NCBI GenBank assembly: GCA_963674835.2
Contig: CAXXKC010000002.1
Coordinates: 1,550,001 to 1,614,000 of the forward strand
From: G963674835 sp963674835
GTDB taxonomy: Bacteria > Planctomycetota > Planctomycetia > Pirellulales > Thermoguttaceae
DNA: 64,000 bases
Direction: 5' to 3'
Below, in pieces: positions 55,754-63,999 of this stretch. Position 1 is the first letter of the stretch. Every line of letters starts with the position of its first letter. Made by a program: the position numbers and the translations under genes. Under the pieces are notes generated by a model, which was not told the origin of the DNA, ran no database searches, and saw only the letters and a program-made list of their open reading frames with translations.

Positions 55754-56749
55754 ATGGGACGTCCCTTTTCGACGACACGGATTGCGGCGCGCCGGTTGGC
55801 GCTCGCTTTGGTAGTGATTCTGACGGCCGCCGCCATGGCCAACGCGGCAGAGAAGTCGAAACGCAGCGGAAAGGCGGACAAGAAGCTGCCGCCGCCACCG
55901 GCTGCGGAGAAGAAGTCGGACGGGCAGCCGGTCGAGGCGGCCATTCGCGCCACGGCCGACGCGTTTGTCAAGGCGTTCGACGCGGGTGACGCGAAGGCGG
56001 TCGCCGCGTTGTGGACGCCGGAAGGGAGCGTGGTCGACGACGACGGCCAAGTCATCAAGGGTCGCAAGGCGATCAAGGACCGGTACGCCGCGATGTTCAA
56101 GAAGTACCCCGGGGCGAGGATTGAAGTGGCCGTGAAGTCGGTCGAAGTGGCGTCGCCAGATACGGCGATCGAGGACGGCCTCGCGCGAGTGATTACCAAG
56201 GAGGGGACGCCGCCGGTTGCGAGTCGGTACACGGCGGTTCACGTGCTGAAGGATGGAAAATGGCTGATGGCGGGCGTACGTGAATCGGACATTGCGTTGC
56301 CATCGAGCTACGGGCGATTGCGGGACTTGGGCTGGTTGGTCGGCGATTGGGAAGCCGATGCCAACGGAACCCGAGTGCATACGAGCATTCGCTGGATGGC
56401 CGACAGGAGTTTTCTCGAACGGCGTTACACGGTGGTTCGCGACGGAATCACGTCGTCGACGGGGTTGCAGATCATCGGCTGGGATCCGCAGGCGGAACAA
56501 GTGCGCTCGTGGTCGTTCGATTCGACCGGCGGGCATGGGACGGCGCTGTGGATGCCGACCCCGGACGGTTGGCGGATTGAGTCGACGGGCATGATGGCCG
56601 ATGGAGCGCCGACGTCGTCGCAGGAGTCGCTGATCCGCGTGGCTGGCGAGGACGACGTCGTGGGATGGCGATCGACGGGCCGGCGGGTCGGCGGCACCCA
56701 GTTGCCCGACACGCGCGAGGTGGTACTGAAACGTGTATCTGGAAAATGA
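55754..56749 (+). CDS. Exported SnoaL-like (SgcJ/EcaC-type) protein
   Basis: A 331-residue protein with a signal peptide (about 1-31) and a Lys/Pro-rich linker. Residues about 60-180 form a SnoaL/DUF4440-type fold (DAFVKAFDAGDAKAVAALWTPEG, GRKAIKDRYAAMF). A second, beta-rich domain (about 185-331; WLVGDWEADANGTRVHTSIRWMADRSFLERRY) follows. SgcJ/EcaC-like annotation in the family is by similarity and gives no reaction. GAGGA precedes the ATG. It lies between the octaheme and Gly/His-rich genes. Confidence 0.75.
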   Translation: MGRPFSTTRIAARRLALALVVILTAAAMANAAEKSKRSGKADKKLPPPPAAEKKSDGQPVEAAIRATADAFVKAFDAGDAKAVAALWTPEGSVVDDDGQVIKGRKAIKDRYAAMFKKYPGARIEVAVKSVEVASPDTAIEDGLARVITKEGTPPVASRYTAVHVLKDGKWLMAGVRESDIALPSSYGRLRDLGWLVGDWEADANGTRVHTSIRWMADRSFLERRYTVVRDGITSSTGLQIIGWDPQAEQVRSWSFDSTGGHGTALWMPTPDGWRIESTGMMADGAPTSSQESLIRVAGEDDVVGWRSTGRRVGGTQLPDTREVVLKRVSGK

Positions 56750-56860
56750 GGACCTTAGCAGCGCTGTGCGCGGCTGGATTGAGTCGGCAAGGAGGAAGAG
56801 GACTGTCGGAGACGCTCAGCAAGCCCGCCGTGCGGCCTGGAAAGATCGAGGGTCATAAAC

Positions 56861-58471
56861 ATGTATAAATCGCTTCAGCTTGGCATGGCGGTGCTCGTAT
56901 GCGTCGCGGCGGCACAGTCGGATGTTTTTGCGCGAGGATTTGGCGGATTTCACGGCGGGGGCGGCGGCAGCTTTGGTGGGTTCCACGGCGGTGGCGGCAG
57001 TTTGGGTGGATTCCATGGCGGTGATTTTGGCGGGTTTCATGCTGGAGGAGGTTACGGCGGGCTTCAAGGAGGCGGCGGATATCATGCCGGCGGCTTCGCC
57101 GGAGGCGCTGCCGACTTCCACGGCGGCGGTGGGCTGGGCGGATTGCAGGGGGGCGATCTGGGCGGATTCCACGCCGGTGGATACGGTGCCGGAGCGGCCG
57201 ATTTTCACGGCGGCTATGGCGGCGGATTTCACGCGGGAGGTTTCGACGCGGGTGGATTCCACGGTGGGGAGTTTGGTGCCGGAGCTGCGCATGGCGGCAG
57301 CTTGAACGCACCGGTGAACCGCGGCGAACTGAACAGCTTCCTGGGGCTGCCGACGGATGCGGGGATGCACGCTGCGGCAGGAGCCGCGGGCGGGCGGGAC
57401 ATGGTCGCCGGAAACGAAGGAGCGGCCGCGGGTCGCTGGGGAGCACGGGGCAGCGTGCACGAAGGGCCGATGGGTACGACCGTGGCACACGGCGCAGCGG
57501 GTGCTCAGGGGATTGCGGCCGGGCCAGGCGGTGTGGCCGCCGGAGGACGCGCGGCGAGAGGCACGGTTGTGGAAGGCCCAGGAGGCAATGTCTATGCACA
57601 CGGCTCGACGGCGGGACGCGGGGTTGCCGCGGGGCCGGAGGGCGTGGAGGCCGGCCGTTATGCGGCGCACGGCAGCGCGGTTCGCGGCCCTGAAGGGAAT
57701 GTGTATGCGCATGGCGCGGCGGCCGGCGGCGCCGTTGCCGGGCATGGATACATGGGTGCCTACGGGACGCATTTCTATTCGCCTACGTTCTGCGCCGCGC
57801 GGGGCGCAGCCGCTCAGCGATGGTGGGCGGGCTCGCGCGTGTTCACTCCGGGCTGGGTGGCAGGGCATCCGTGGGCTTGGTGTCCTGCCGGCGTTGCGGC
57901 CGCGGCTTGGGCGACGACAGCGTGGCGTGTGGCGACCTGGCCGTTGGTCGACGAGTGGCTGGCGTGGGGCGTGGAGCCGGGCTACTACGTGTACGGAAAC
58001 AACGTCACCTATCAGGACAACGAGGTGTACTACGGCACACAGCCGGTGGCGACGGAGCAAGAGTACTACCAGCAGGCGGCGACGATTGCGGGGTCGGGCG
58101 ACAGCGCGCCGGCGGACAACACGCAATGGCTGCCGCTGGGGGTATTCGGCCTGATGACTCAGGATGAGAAGACGCCGGAGATGGTGTTTCAGTTGGCCGT
58201 CGACAAGGCGGGGACCATTCGAGGCAATTACTACGACCAGGCGTCGGGCACGACCTCGCCGGTGACGGGATCGGTCGATAAGAAGGAGCAGCGCGCGGCG
58301 TGGACCGTGGGCTCGAACAAGGAGATGGTGGTCGAGACGGGTTTGTATAACCTGACGCAAGAGACGTCGACGGCATTGGTCCATTATGGGCCGGACCATA
58401 CGCAGCAGTTCGTGCTCGTGCGGATCAAGCAGCCGGAGGACGAGGGATCGCAGGAAAAGACGGCGCAGTAG
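56861..58471 (+). CDS. Exported Gly/His-rich low-complexity protein
   Basis: A 536-residue protein with a signal peptide (about 1-24). Residues about 25-145 are a tandem of GGFHGGG / GGFHAGG-type units (about fifteen FHGG-like motifs). A Gly/Ala-rich region with repeating AHGAAAG or AGPEGVEAGRYAAHG (about 175-300) follows, then Tyr/Trp-rich and a beta-rich C-terminal domain (about 425-530; LGVFGLMTQDEKTPEMVFQLAVDKAGTIRGNYYD). His-rich repeats may bind metal. Such proteins are seen in planctomycetes without a known role. Confidence 0.65.
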   Translation: MYKSLQLGMAVLVCVAAAQSDVFARGFGGFHGGGGGSFGGFHGGGGSLGGFHGGDFGGFHAGGGYGGLQGGGGYHAGGFAGGAADFHGGGGLGGLQGGDLGGFHAGGYGAGAADFHGGYGGGFHAGGFDAGGFHGGEFGAGAAHGGSLNAPVNRGELNSFLGLPTDAGMHAAAGAAGGRDMVAGNEGAAAGRWGARGSVHEGPMGTTVAHGAAGAQGIAAGPGGVAAGGRAARGTVVEGPGGNVYAHGSTAGRGVAAGPEGVEAGRYAAHGSAVRGPEGNVYAHGAAAGGAVAGHGYMGAYGTHFYSPTFCAARGAAAQRWWAGSRVFTPGWVAGHPWAWCPAGVAAAAWATTAWRVATWPLVDEWLAWGVEPGYYVYGNNVTYQDNEVYYGTQPVATEQEYYQQAATIAGSGDSAPADNTQWLPLGVFGLMTQDEKTPEMVFQLAVDKAGTIRGNYYDQASGTTSPVTGSVDKKEQRAAWTVGSNKEMVVETGLYNLTQETSTALVHYGPDHTQQFVLVRIKQPEDEGSQEKTAQ

Positions 58472-58491
58472 TCGGCGCAGGGTACGACGAT

Positions 58492-58523
58492 TGGTGGGGC
58501 TCGCTGCGCTCGGCCCACCCTAC
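58492..58523 (+). repeat. GGTGGGGCTCGC-type dispersed palindrome
   Basis: TTGGTGGGGCTCGCTGCG...CCCACCCTACC copy between convergent genes. Confidence 0.65.
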
Positions 58524-58552
58524 CCGGATTGGTCGACTGCGTATGAATGGCG

Positions 58553-60016
58553 CTAGATGGGGACGACTTCGATTCCGGCGAGTTGGCAGTAGCGTTTGAA
58601 GAGTTGGTCGACCTTGCCGAGGATGAATAGTTGGTGGAAGCCCTTGCAGTCGCGAGGGTCGTCGACATTGTCCATGGCGAGTTCGACGGAGGTGCGGCAT
58701 CCGCCGGCGGGCGGCGTGTCGATGTTGCAGACGACCTTGGCGGTGCCGAGGATGATCTTCTGCGGCCCTTCGAACTTCATGACCGTGGCGGCTTCGCCTT
58801 CGGGCCAGAGGACCTGAGGCGAGACGCCGATGGCCGATTCGCTGTGGTTGCGGAGGATGAGGGGCAGGGGATCCTTGTCGAATCCGCGGAGACGGCGAGG
58901 CGAGGAGCAATGGGCTCCCATGAGCGTGCCGTTGACGGTGTTGGGGCAGGGGTCCTGCATGAAGCCGGGCCGGCCGGTCAAGAGCGCGCAGAGCCGCAGG
59001 GAGATGGCGGCGTTCCAGTCGCATTCGCAGCAGCCGACGCTGCCCTCGTCGTTCAGCTGCAGCCAAGCCATGCAGGGCGGGCATTTGATGCGCCGGTCGC
59101 CGACGAGTCCCAGGCAGTTGAGCGAGATGCCATCGCACTTTTCTTTGGCCATGAGCCGCTTGGCGACGAAGTAGTTGATGGCCGAATTGAGGATGTCCTG
59201 TTGGTTGGGCTCACGAACGGCCTTGGACGATTTGGTGAACTCGGCGGCAAGCTGCTTCACCTCGTCGGAGGTCTGCTGGGCGGCGAGTTCCTCTTCCCAG
59301 CGGGTGAGCGGGATGTAGTGGAGCGTGGTGCCGATGACGTCGAGTACCTTATCGTCGGGCTTGTCGCCGGTGACGATGAGCAGACGACTGGCTTTCATGG
59401 CGGCAACCGTCTTGAACAGATGCACGGCCTCGTCGATCCAGCCCAAGTCCTGCGTGGCGCCGACGAGCGTCTTAGGCTTGTTGCGGGTGGCCTGCAGGTG
59501 CCCGGTGAACGAGGTTCCCATGGGGCTGAAGACGATCGTGGGGATGGCGGCGGGCCGTTCGGCGACGAAACGGTTCGTTTCCTGCCAACCGGTGTTCAGG
59601 CACATGACGGTGAGGATGACGCCGTCGGGCGGGTTTGTTTTGCACTCTTCGAGGAGGGCGTTCATGCCGGCGGAGTCGGCGATGGGTTCCTGAGTGATCT
59701 GAAGATCGACTCCGTGGGCGGCCGCGGCATCGGAGAGCCGCTTGGTGTAGTCGGCCTGCCGGGCGGCGATGTCGTAGGAGGCACCGGGCCAGCCCATCCA
59801 GTAGCGGTCGACTTTGGGATGGACGAACATGGCACGAACGCGGGGTTTGGCGGGCGGGGCCGTTTCGCCGGCCATCATGGTCGAGGCGAGGCTCATCATG
59901 CCCGACTGAGCGGCGATCGCCGAAAGCCCTACCGTGGTCATGAAATCGCGCCGTCCCATGGAGAGACAGCAACCACAACGAGAAGCGGAATGTGAATGCG
60001 AGTGCTCCGATCCCAT
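58553..60016 (-). CDS. Tat-exported L-fucose-isomerase-like protein with His/Cys-rich N-terminus
   Basis: A 487-residue protein. The first 20 residues are His/Ser/Cys-rich (HSHSHSASRCGCC), then GRRDFMTTVGLSAIAA is a twin-arginine signal. The rest matches the fucose/arabinose-isomerase-type fold with DGVILTVMCLNTGWQETNRF and SLNCLGLV. The family is not confirmed by active-site residues I can name. Fold-level call only. A start at residue 20 (MGRRDF) would drop the metal-like extension. It stands alone, convergent with the Gly/His-rich gene. Confidence 0.65.
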   Translation of the reverse strand: MGSEHSHSHSASRCGCCLSMGRRDFMTTVGLSAIAAQSGMMSLASTMMAGETAPPAKPRVRAMFVHPKVDRYWMGWPGASYDIAARQADYTKRLSDAAAAHGVDLQITQEPIADSAGMNALLEECKTNPPDGVILTVMCLNTGWQETNRFVAERPAAIPTIVFSPMGTSFTGHLQATRNKPKTLVGATQDLGWIDEAVHLFKTVAAMKASRLLIVTGDKPDDKVLDVIGTTLHYIPLTRWEEELAAQQTSDEVKQLAAEFTKSSKAVREPNQQDILNSAINYFVAKRLMAKEKCDGISLNCLGLVGDRRIKCPPCMAWLQLNDEGSVGCCECDWNAAISLRLCALLTGRPGFMQDPCPNTVNGTLMGAHCSSPRRLRGFDKDPLPLILRNHSESAIGVSPQVLWPEGEAATVMKFEGPQKIILGTAKVVCNIDTPPAGGCRTSVELAMDNVDDPRDCKGFHQLFILGKVDQLFKRYCQLAGIEVVPI

Positions 60017-60162
60017 CCTAGATACTCCTCATGGATAGAGTGTTTCGGTCGCGTGACGCCGCGCGAAAGGCCAGACTCAAGATGCGCGATGGCGTATGCG
60101 GAGTCAAGCATTGCGGGTCAGGACGCGCGGGCGAGGGCAATCTGGGCAAGCCAACCCGCTCT

Positions 60163-60537
60163 TTAGCTGGAGACATTCGGATCTTCGGGGCCGAAAAGGC
60201 CGCGATAGCGTTCGGCGGGGTACTTCTCGGCGTTGCGGACCATCTTGCGGCGAACGGTTGTGGCGATGTCGAGGCCCAACTCGTTGGCCATGGCGAAGGC
60301 GTAGCAGAGGACGTCGGCCAGCTCTTCGCCGACGGCCGTGAGCCGCTCGGGTTCGTCGGCCAGTGCTCGCGATTGCTCGGCCGTGAGCCACTGGAAGTGC
60401 TCCATGAGCTCGGCCGCTTCGATGGCCAGCGCCATGGAGAGGTTTTTGGGGGTGTGGAACTGATGCCAGTCGCGCTGGTGGACAAATTGTTCGACAAGCT
60501 GGCGAAGGTCGTGGATCGTCGTGTCGGCGTCGGACAT
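60163..60537 (-). CDS. MazG-like nucleotide pyrophosphohydrolase
   Basis: A 124-residue all-alpha pyrophosphatase of the MazG/dCTPase type. HTPKNLSMALAIEAAELMEHFQWL and GEELADVLCYAFAMANELGLDI carry the EAAELMEHF and EELADVL metal-binding helices. RDWHQFH at the N-terminus matches DCTPP1-like proteins. It hydrolyses non-canonical nucleoside triphosphates. It is followed upstream by a palindromic repeat. Confidence 0.88.
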   Translation of the reverse strand: MSDADTTIHDLRQLVEQFVHQRDWHQFHTPKNLSMALAIEAAELMEHFQWLTAEQSRALADEPERLTAVGEELADVLCYAFAMANELGLDIATTVRRKMVRNAEKYPAERYRGLFGPEDPNVSS

Positions 60538-60558
60538 GTCGGGAGAATCATCCGGGGG

Positions 60559-60655
60559 CTAGTGCGTGTCGCACTTGACTGTAGCGTTCGCGGCGGTGTG
60601 TTTCTACGGTTCCGAAAGCGAAACACACGCTACGATTACGCCGAATGCGCTCTAG
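60559..60655. repeat. 97-bp nested palindromic element, copy 4
   Basis: CTAGTGCG...GCGCTCTAG with a clean GTGTGTTTC...GAAACACAC inner stem and GTAGCG...CGCTAC arms. The best-paired copy. Confidence 0.85.
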
Positions 60656-60660
60656 ATCAA

Positions 60661-60894
60661 TCAACGGGCGAAGGCACCGGCCGGTGCCGCTGCGGTTGAT
60701 GATACACTATGCGCCCGGGCTGAAGCCAGCTCGTCGCGGATGCACTGCTCGGCCTGTTGGCGGGAGATGTTCCGCTGCCGTGCATAGACGCCGACGATAT
60801 CGTCTGCGGCCAGCTTGGGCGGCGCCGTTGCCTGGCGGTGGCAACCGGCGGCGATCGCCAGTGCAGCCAGCAGAACGAAGAGTATTTTTCGCAT
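60661..60894 (-). CDS. Small lipoprotein, hypothetical
   Basis: A 77-residue protein with a lipoprotein signal MRKILFVLLAALAIAAGC, lipobox IAAGC at Cys18. The mature part has DDIVGVYARQRNISRQQAEQCIRDELASARA, one short helical region and no family seen. The ATG at 60894 is the natural start; upstream in-frame ATG overlaps the pseudo-receiver gene. It lies 41 bp after that gene and may share a transcript. Confidence 0.65.
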   Translation of the reverse strand: MRKILFVLLAALAIAAGCHRQATAPPKLAADDIVGVYARQRNISRQQAEQCIRDELASARAHSVSSTAAAPAGAFAR

Positions 60895-60935
60895 GGCCGT
60901 CGTTCCCAACAGTCGTCTGAGGATCGGGCCGCCGA

Positions 60936-61832
60936 TCACAACACGTGGGGCAGTTCTTCGTCGAAGCCGGGCAAGAGGAGCTGCACGGGTGCGTGAGCCC
61001 GCTGCTGGTATCGCCGGCGGTACTGCTCGGCAAGGTGGATCAGGATGTCCATGGCGAGAAGATCGGCGCGGGTCATGACATGGCGAGTGCTACGACTGCC
61101 GAGGCCACGAACGAGCTCCTCGAGCACGAAAAGATGGAGCTGCATGGTTTCCTGCGAGGTGACGCCGGCCGCGGCGAGCAACTCGGCCAGCCGACGCAGT
61201 TCGCAGCAGAGGTTGCCGGAGCCCATGATGACGTAGGTTCGCAGCAGTTCGCGGTAATGGTCGATCAGCGGCTGGGGCAGGTGTAAGTGGACGTCGGCTT
61301 CGAGGAAACCGGCCAGGAGGGAGGCGTCCTGGCACGGGCGGTTTGCTTCGGCAGTGCCGGTGAGGGCACGCTGCTCGACGAGGAGGCGCTGGGCTTCCTC
61401 GTGCTCGCGCTGCAAGCGCTGTTGTTCGGCGAGGTTCAGCCGGTGGTTGTCGCGAATGAGCTCGTGCCGCTGGACGGCGCGGGTGACGAGCCAGATGAGA
61501 TTGCGGGTGGTGGACGTGTTGACGCACACGTAGCCGTCGGCGCCGGCTTCGTAGCAGGGAACGACCATTTCCTGCTCGCTCTGCGTGCCCAGGGCGACGA
61601 TCGGCCCTTCGGCGCCGCTGGCACGATAGGCCCCGATGAGCTCGAGGGCGTCGAGTTGGAGGGCGTCATGGCTGACGAGGACGATATCGAAGACTTCGTC
61701 GCGGAGCCGGGCCAATCCGGCGGCGCTGCCGACTACTTCCTGGAGACGGATCTCGGAAGGGCTCTCGGTGGCGAACGCCTCGGCCAACCACCCCCCCGTT
61801 CTCTGCGGATCGGTGATGTAGAGCACCCGCAT
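60936..61832 (-). CDS. Receiver-like protein lacking the phosphorylation Asp
   Basis: A 298-residue protein. Residues about 1-125 resemble a CheY-type receiver: MRVLYITDPQ, FDIVLVSHDALQLDALELIGAYR, GPIVALGTQSEQEMVVPCYEAGADGYV. The phosphoacceptor position after DIVL is Ser (VSHD), not Asp, and the lysine near the end (K of the family) is not obvious, so it is probably a pseudo-receiver. Residues about 130-298 are helical, Leu/Arg-rich, with no DNA-binding motif seen. The ATG at 61832 is preferred to 61958; a start at 61901 is possible. Confidence 0.6.
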   Translation of the reverse strand: MRVLYITDPQRTGGWLAEAFATESPSEIRLQEVVGSAAGLARLRDEVFDIVLVSHDALQLDALELIGAYRASGAEGPIVALGTQSEQEMVVPCYEAGADGYVCVNTSTTRNLIWLVTRAVQRHELIRDNHRLNLAEQQRLQREHEEAQRLLVEQRALTGTAEANRPCQDASLLAGFLEADVHLHLPQPLIDHYRELLRTYVIMGSGNLCCELRRLAELLAAAGVTSQETMQLHLFVLEELVRGLGSRSTRHVMTRADLLAMDILIHLAEQYRRRYQQRAHAPVQLLLPGFDEELPHVL

Positions 61833-62178
61833 GATTGGTGGAATACCCCGCCAGGCTGCGGGCGAGCGAACCTTCGACGACCGTTTTGTGGCGACACCCA
61901 TGGCGTTTCCTGCTGGGAAGCCTGTGAGACGGCGAAATGAGGGCGGTACTCTAGCCAAGCGACGCCGTCAGGTCAACATCGGCGCGTGTTTGGTCTCGCT
62001 TCGCAGGTGTGAAGCTGCCACAATTGGAAGGCGGATTTGTCGGGGTGGGGATGGTTGGTGTTCGGGGGGAAGATGATGAGGGGAGAAAGTGGAAAGCGGG
62101 GATGGTGGTTGGGGTGTTATGCTGAAGCATAACCTACGGGGGTGATGTGCGGGGCGTTGGCAAAGGGTGGCTGGGACT
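61833..62178. other. Spacer with a GTTATGC hairpin
   Basis: Divergent spacer between the pseudo-receiver and larC genes. It contains the hairpin at 62116-62139 and no good promoter hexamers. Confidence 0.4.
62116..62139 (+). repeat. Perfect GTTATGC/GCATAAC hairpin with CCTACGG tail
   Basis: GTTATGC-TGAA-GCATAAC forms a 7-bp stem with a TGAA tetraloop, followed by CTACGG. A diverged copy is at 45287-45310. Both lie upstream of plus-strand genes. Confidence 0.7.
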
Positions 62179-63360
62179 ATGAGACTGGCGTATCTGGATT
62201 GCGGATCGGGTATTAGCGGCGACATGACTCTGGGAGCTTTGGTCGACGCCGGAGTTGAACTGGGTGCATTGAACGACGCCATCGGGTCGCTGGGGTTGCC
62301 TGGGTGCCGGTTGGTCGCCGAAGAGGTGAGGAAGCAGGGGTTCCGGGCGACACAGGTGCGGGTGGAGTATTTGCCGGAGCACAAGCATCGCCACTTGCAT
62401 CACATCGTGGCCATGATCGACGGCAGTCGGTTGAGCGATCGGCAGAAGGACGTGGCGCGGCGGATCTTTGCCAGGCTGGCGGCGGCCGAGGCCAAGGTTC
62501 ATGGGACGACGGTGGAGAAGGTCCACTTTCACGAAGTGGGCGCCGCAGACTCGATCGCGGACATCGTCGGGGCGGCCGTGGGCTGGGACTTGCTGGGGGT
62601 CGATCGCATCGTGGCGTCGCCGGTGCCGGTGGGCTCGGGCCGGATGCGCATGGCGCATGGCGAGTGCAGCGTTCCCGCGCCGGCTACGGCGGAGTTGCTG
62701 CGGGGCATTCCAGTGGCCGAATCGTCGGTGGAGGGGGAACTGACGACGCCGACGGGAGCGGCGATCGTGGCTACGCTGGTGGAGCAGTATGGGCCGCTTC
62801 CAGCGATGAAGATCGAACGGATCGGCTGTGGCGCCGGGCAGCGGGATTGGCCGCAGCAGGCGAACATTCTGCGGCTGCTGCTCGGGGAAGCGGTTGAAGC
62901 GTCGGAGATCGAGCAGGTGTGGGTGCTGGAGACCAATCTGGACGACATCACGGGCGAGTTGATCGGGTACTGCACGACGCGTCTGCTGGAGGCCGGGGCG
63001 TTGGACGCGTATACGACGGCGATCCAGATGAAGAAGAACCGCCCGGCGGTGAAACTGACCGTGCTGTGCCGGGCAGACGACGCAGACCGCATGGAGGGCA
63101 TCCTGTTTGCGGAGACGACGACTCTGGGCGTGCGGCGTTGGGCGGTGGGGCGACACGTTTTGGAGCGGCGGAGCCAGCAGGTTCAGACGCCTTGGGGACC
63201 GATCGACGGGAAGGTGGGCTGGCTGGCGGACGGGCCGCCGCGGTTTGCGCCGGAGTACGAGTCGTGCCGGTTGCTGGCATTGCAGGAGAATCTGCCGCTG
63301 CGGGTTGTGTATGAGGCGGCGCAGAAGGCGTTCGATCCTGAGCAGGTGAAACGAGGGTAG
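62179..63360 (+). CDS. larC: Nickel-pincer cofactor cyclometallase LarC
   Basis: A 393-residue single-frame LarC. Its N-terminal DCGSGISGDMTLGALVDAG and HFHEVGAADSIADIVGAA motifs match the family, and HKHRHLHHI is the histidine-rich loop. The C-terminal region LETNLDDITGELIGY and MKKNRPAVKLTVLC is complete. LarC inserts nickel into the pincer cofactor of lactate racemase and relatives. The single frame contrasts with family members split by a programmed frameshift. LarA, LarB and LarE are not in the window. An ATG at 62179 fits the motif; a GTG at 62167 is an alternative. Confidence 0.92.
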   Translation: MRLAYLDCGSGISGDMTLGALVDAGVELGALNDAIGSLGLPGCRLVAEEVRKQGFRATQVRVEYLPEHKHRHLHHIVAMIDGSRLSDRQKDVARRIFARLAAAEAKVHGTTVEKVHFHEVGAADSIADIVGAAVGWDLLGVDRIVASPVPVGSGRMRMAHGECSVPAPATAELLRGIPVAESSVEGELTTPTGAAIVATLVEQYGPLPAMKIERIGCGAGQRDWPQQANILRLLLGEAVEASEIEQVWVLETNLDDITGELIGYCTTRLLEAGALDAYTTAIQMKKNRPAVKLTVLCRADDADRMEGILFAETTTLGVRRWAVGRHVLERRSQQVQTPWGPIDGKVGWLADGPPRFAPEYESCRLLALQENLPLRVVYEAAQKAFDPEQVKRG

Positions 63361-63411
63361 GGCTCGGAGAGTGGGAGAGGGGCCGACTGGTGCGTTGACA
63401 GGAGGTTTGCC

Positions 63412-63999
63412 ATGGTCTTGTTCGCCCAGAGCCAGTTCGGGATGGTGCTGTGCATGGTGGCCCTGGTGGTTGCGGTGTGCTTCGTGCTGATGCGTGCCCA
63501 GAAGGGTCTTTCGCAGAGCCGCCGAAACGGAGCGGCGGGGTCTGCGTTGCGGTCGTCGGAAGATGAGAAGGCGGGGCATCACGGAGGCGCACCGACCGAC
63601 ATACTCCGGTGGGAGGTGGCCATGCATGAGACGGCTCGCGACCTGACGGGCCAACTGGACAGCAAGCTGGGGACGCTGCAACAGTTGATTCGCGAGGCGG
63701 ATCGGGCGGCCGCCCGGCTGGAGACGGCGCTGCAGGCTGCGGGTGAAAGGGCGAGGGAGTCGGTGGTGCCGCCTCGGCCGGCCAGCCAAGCGGAGGGTCT
63801 GCGGTCGGCTAGCGAAGTCGATGTGGAGGCAGGGTCGGCAGCTCGCGATGAAACGGCGGAGGTACCGGCGGGCGACCAGCGGTATTCGGAGATTTACACG
63901 CTGGCCGACTATGGCTATCCGGCGGCGGAGATCGCGCAGCGTCTGGGGAATCCGGTGGGTGAGATCGAGCTGATTCTCAGTCTGCGCAACCAGCGGTAG
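63412..63999 (+). CDS. Membrane-anchored coiled-coil protein with HTH-like C-terminus
   Basis: A 195-residue protein. A membrane segment sits near residues 10-28, then a helical, coiled-coil-like part (about 60-115, LTGQLDSKLGTLQQLIREADRAAARLETAL), a low-complexity linker, and a C-terminal YTLADYGYPAAEIAQRLGNPVGEIELILSL that looks like a helix-turn-helix of the DUF2802 type. Function unknown. A GACAGGAGGTTTGCC before the ATG is a strong ribosome-binding site. It starts 51 bp after larC. The stop is inside the window. Confidence 0.65.
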   Translation: MVLFAQSQFGMVLCMVALVVAVCFVLMRAQKGLSQSRRNGAAGSALRSSEDEKAGHHGGAPTDILRWEVAMHETARDLTGQLDSKLGTLQQLIREADRAAARLETALQAAGERARESVVPPRPASQAEGLRSASEVDVEAGSAARDETAEVPAGDQRYSEIYTLADYGYPAAEIAQRLGNPVGEIELILSLRNQR

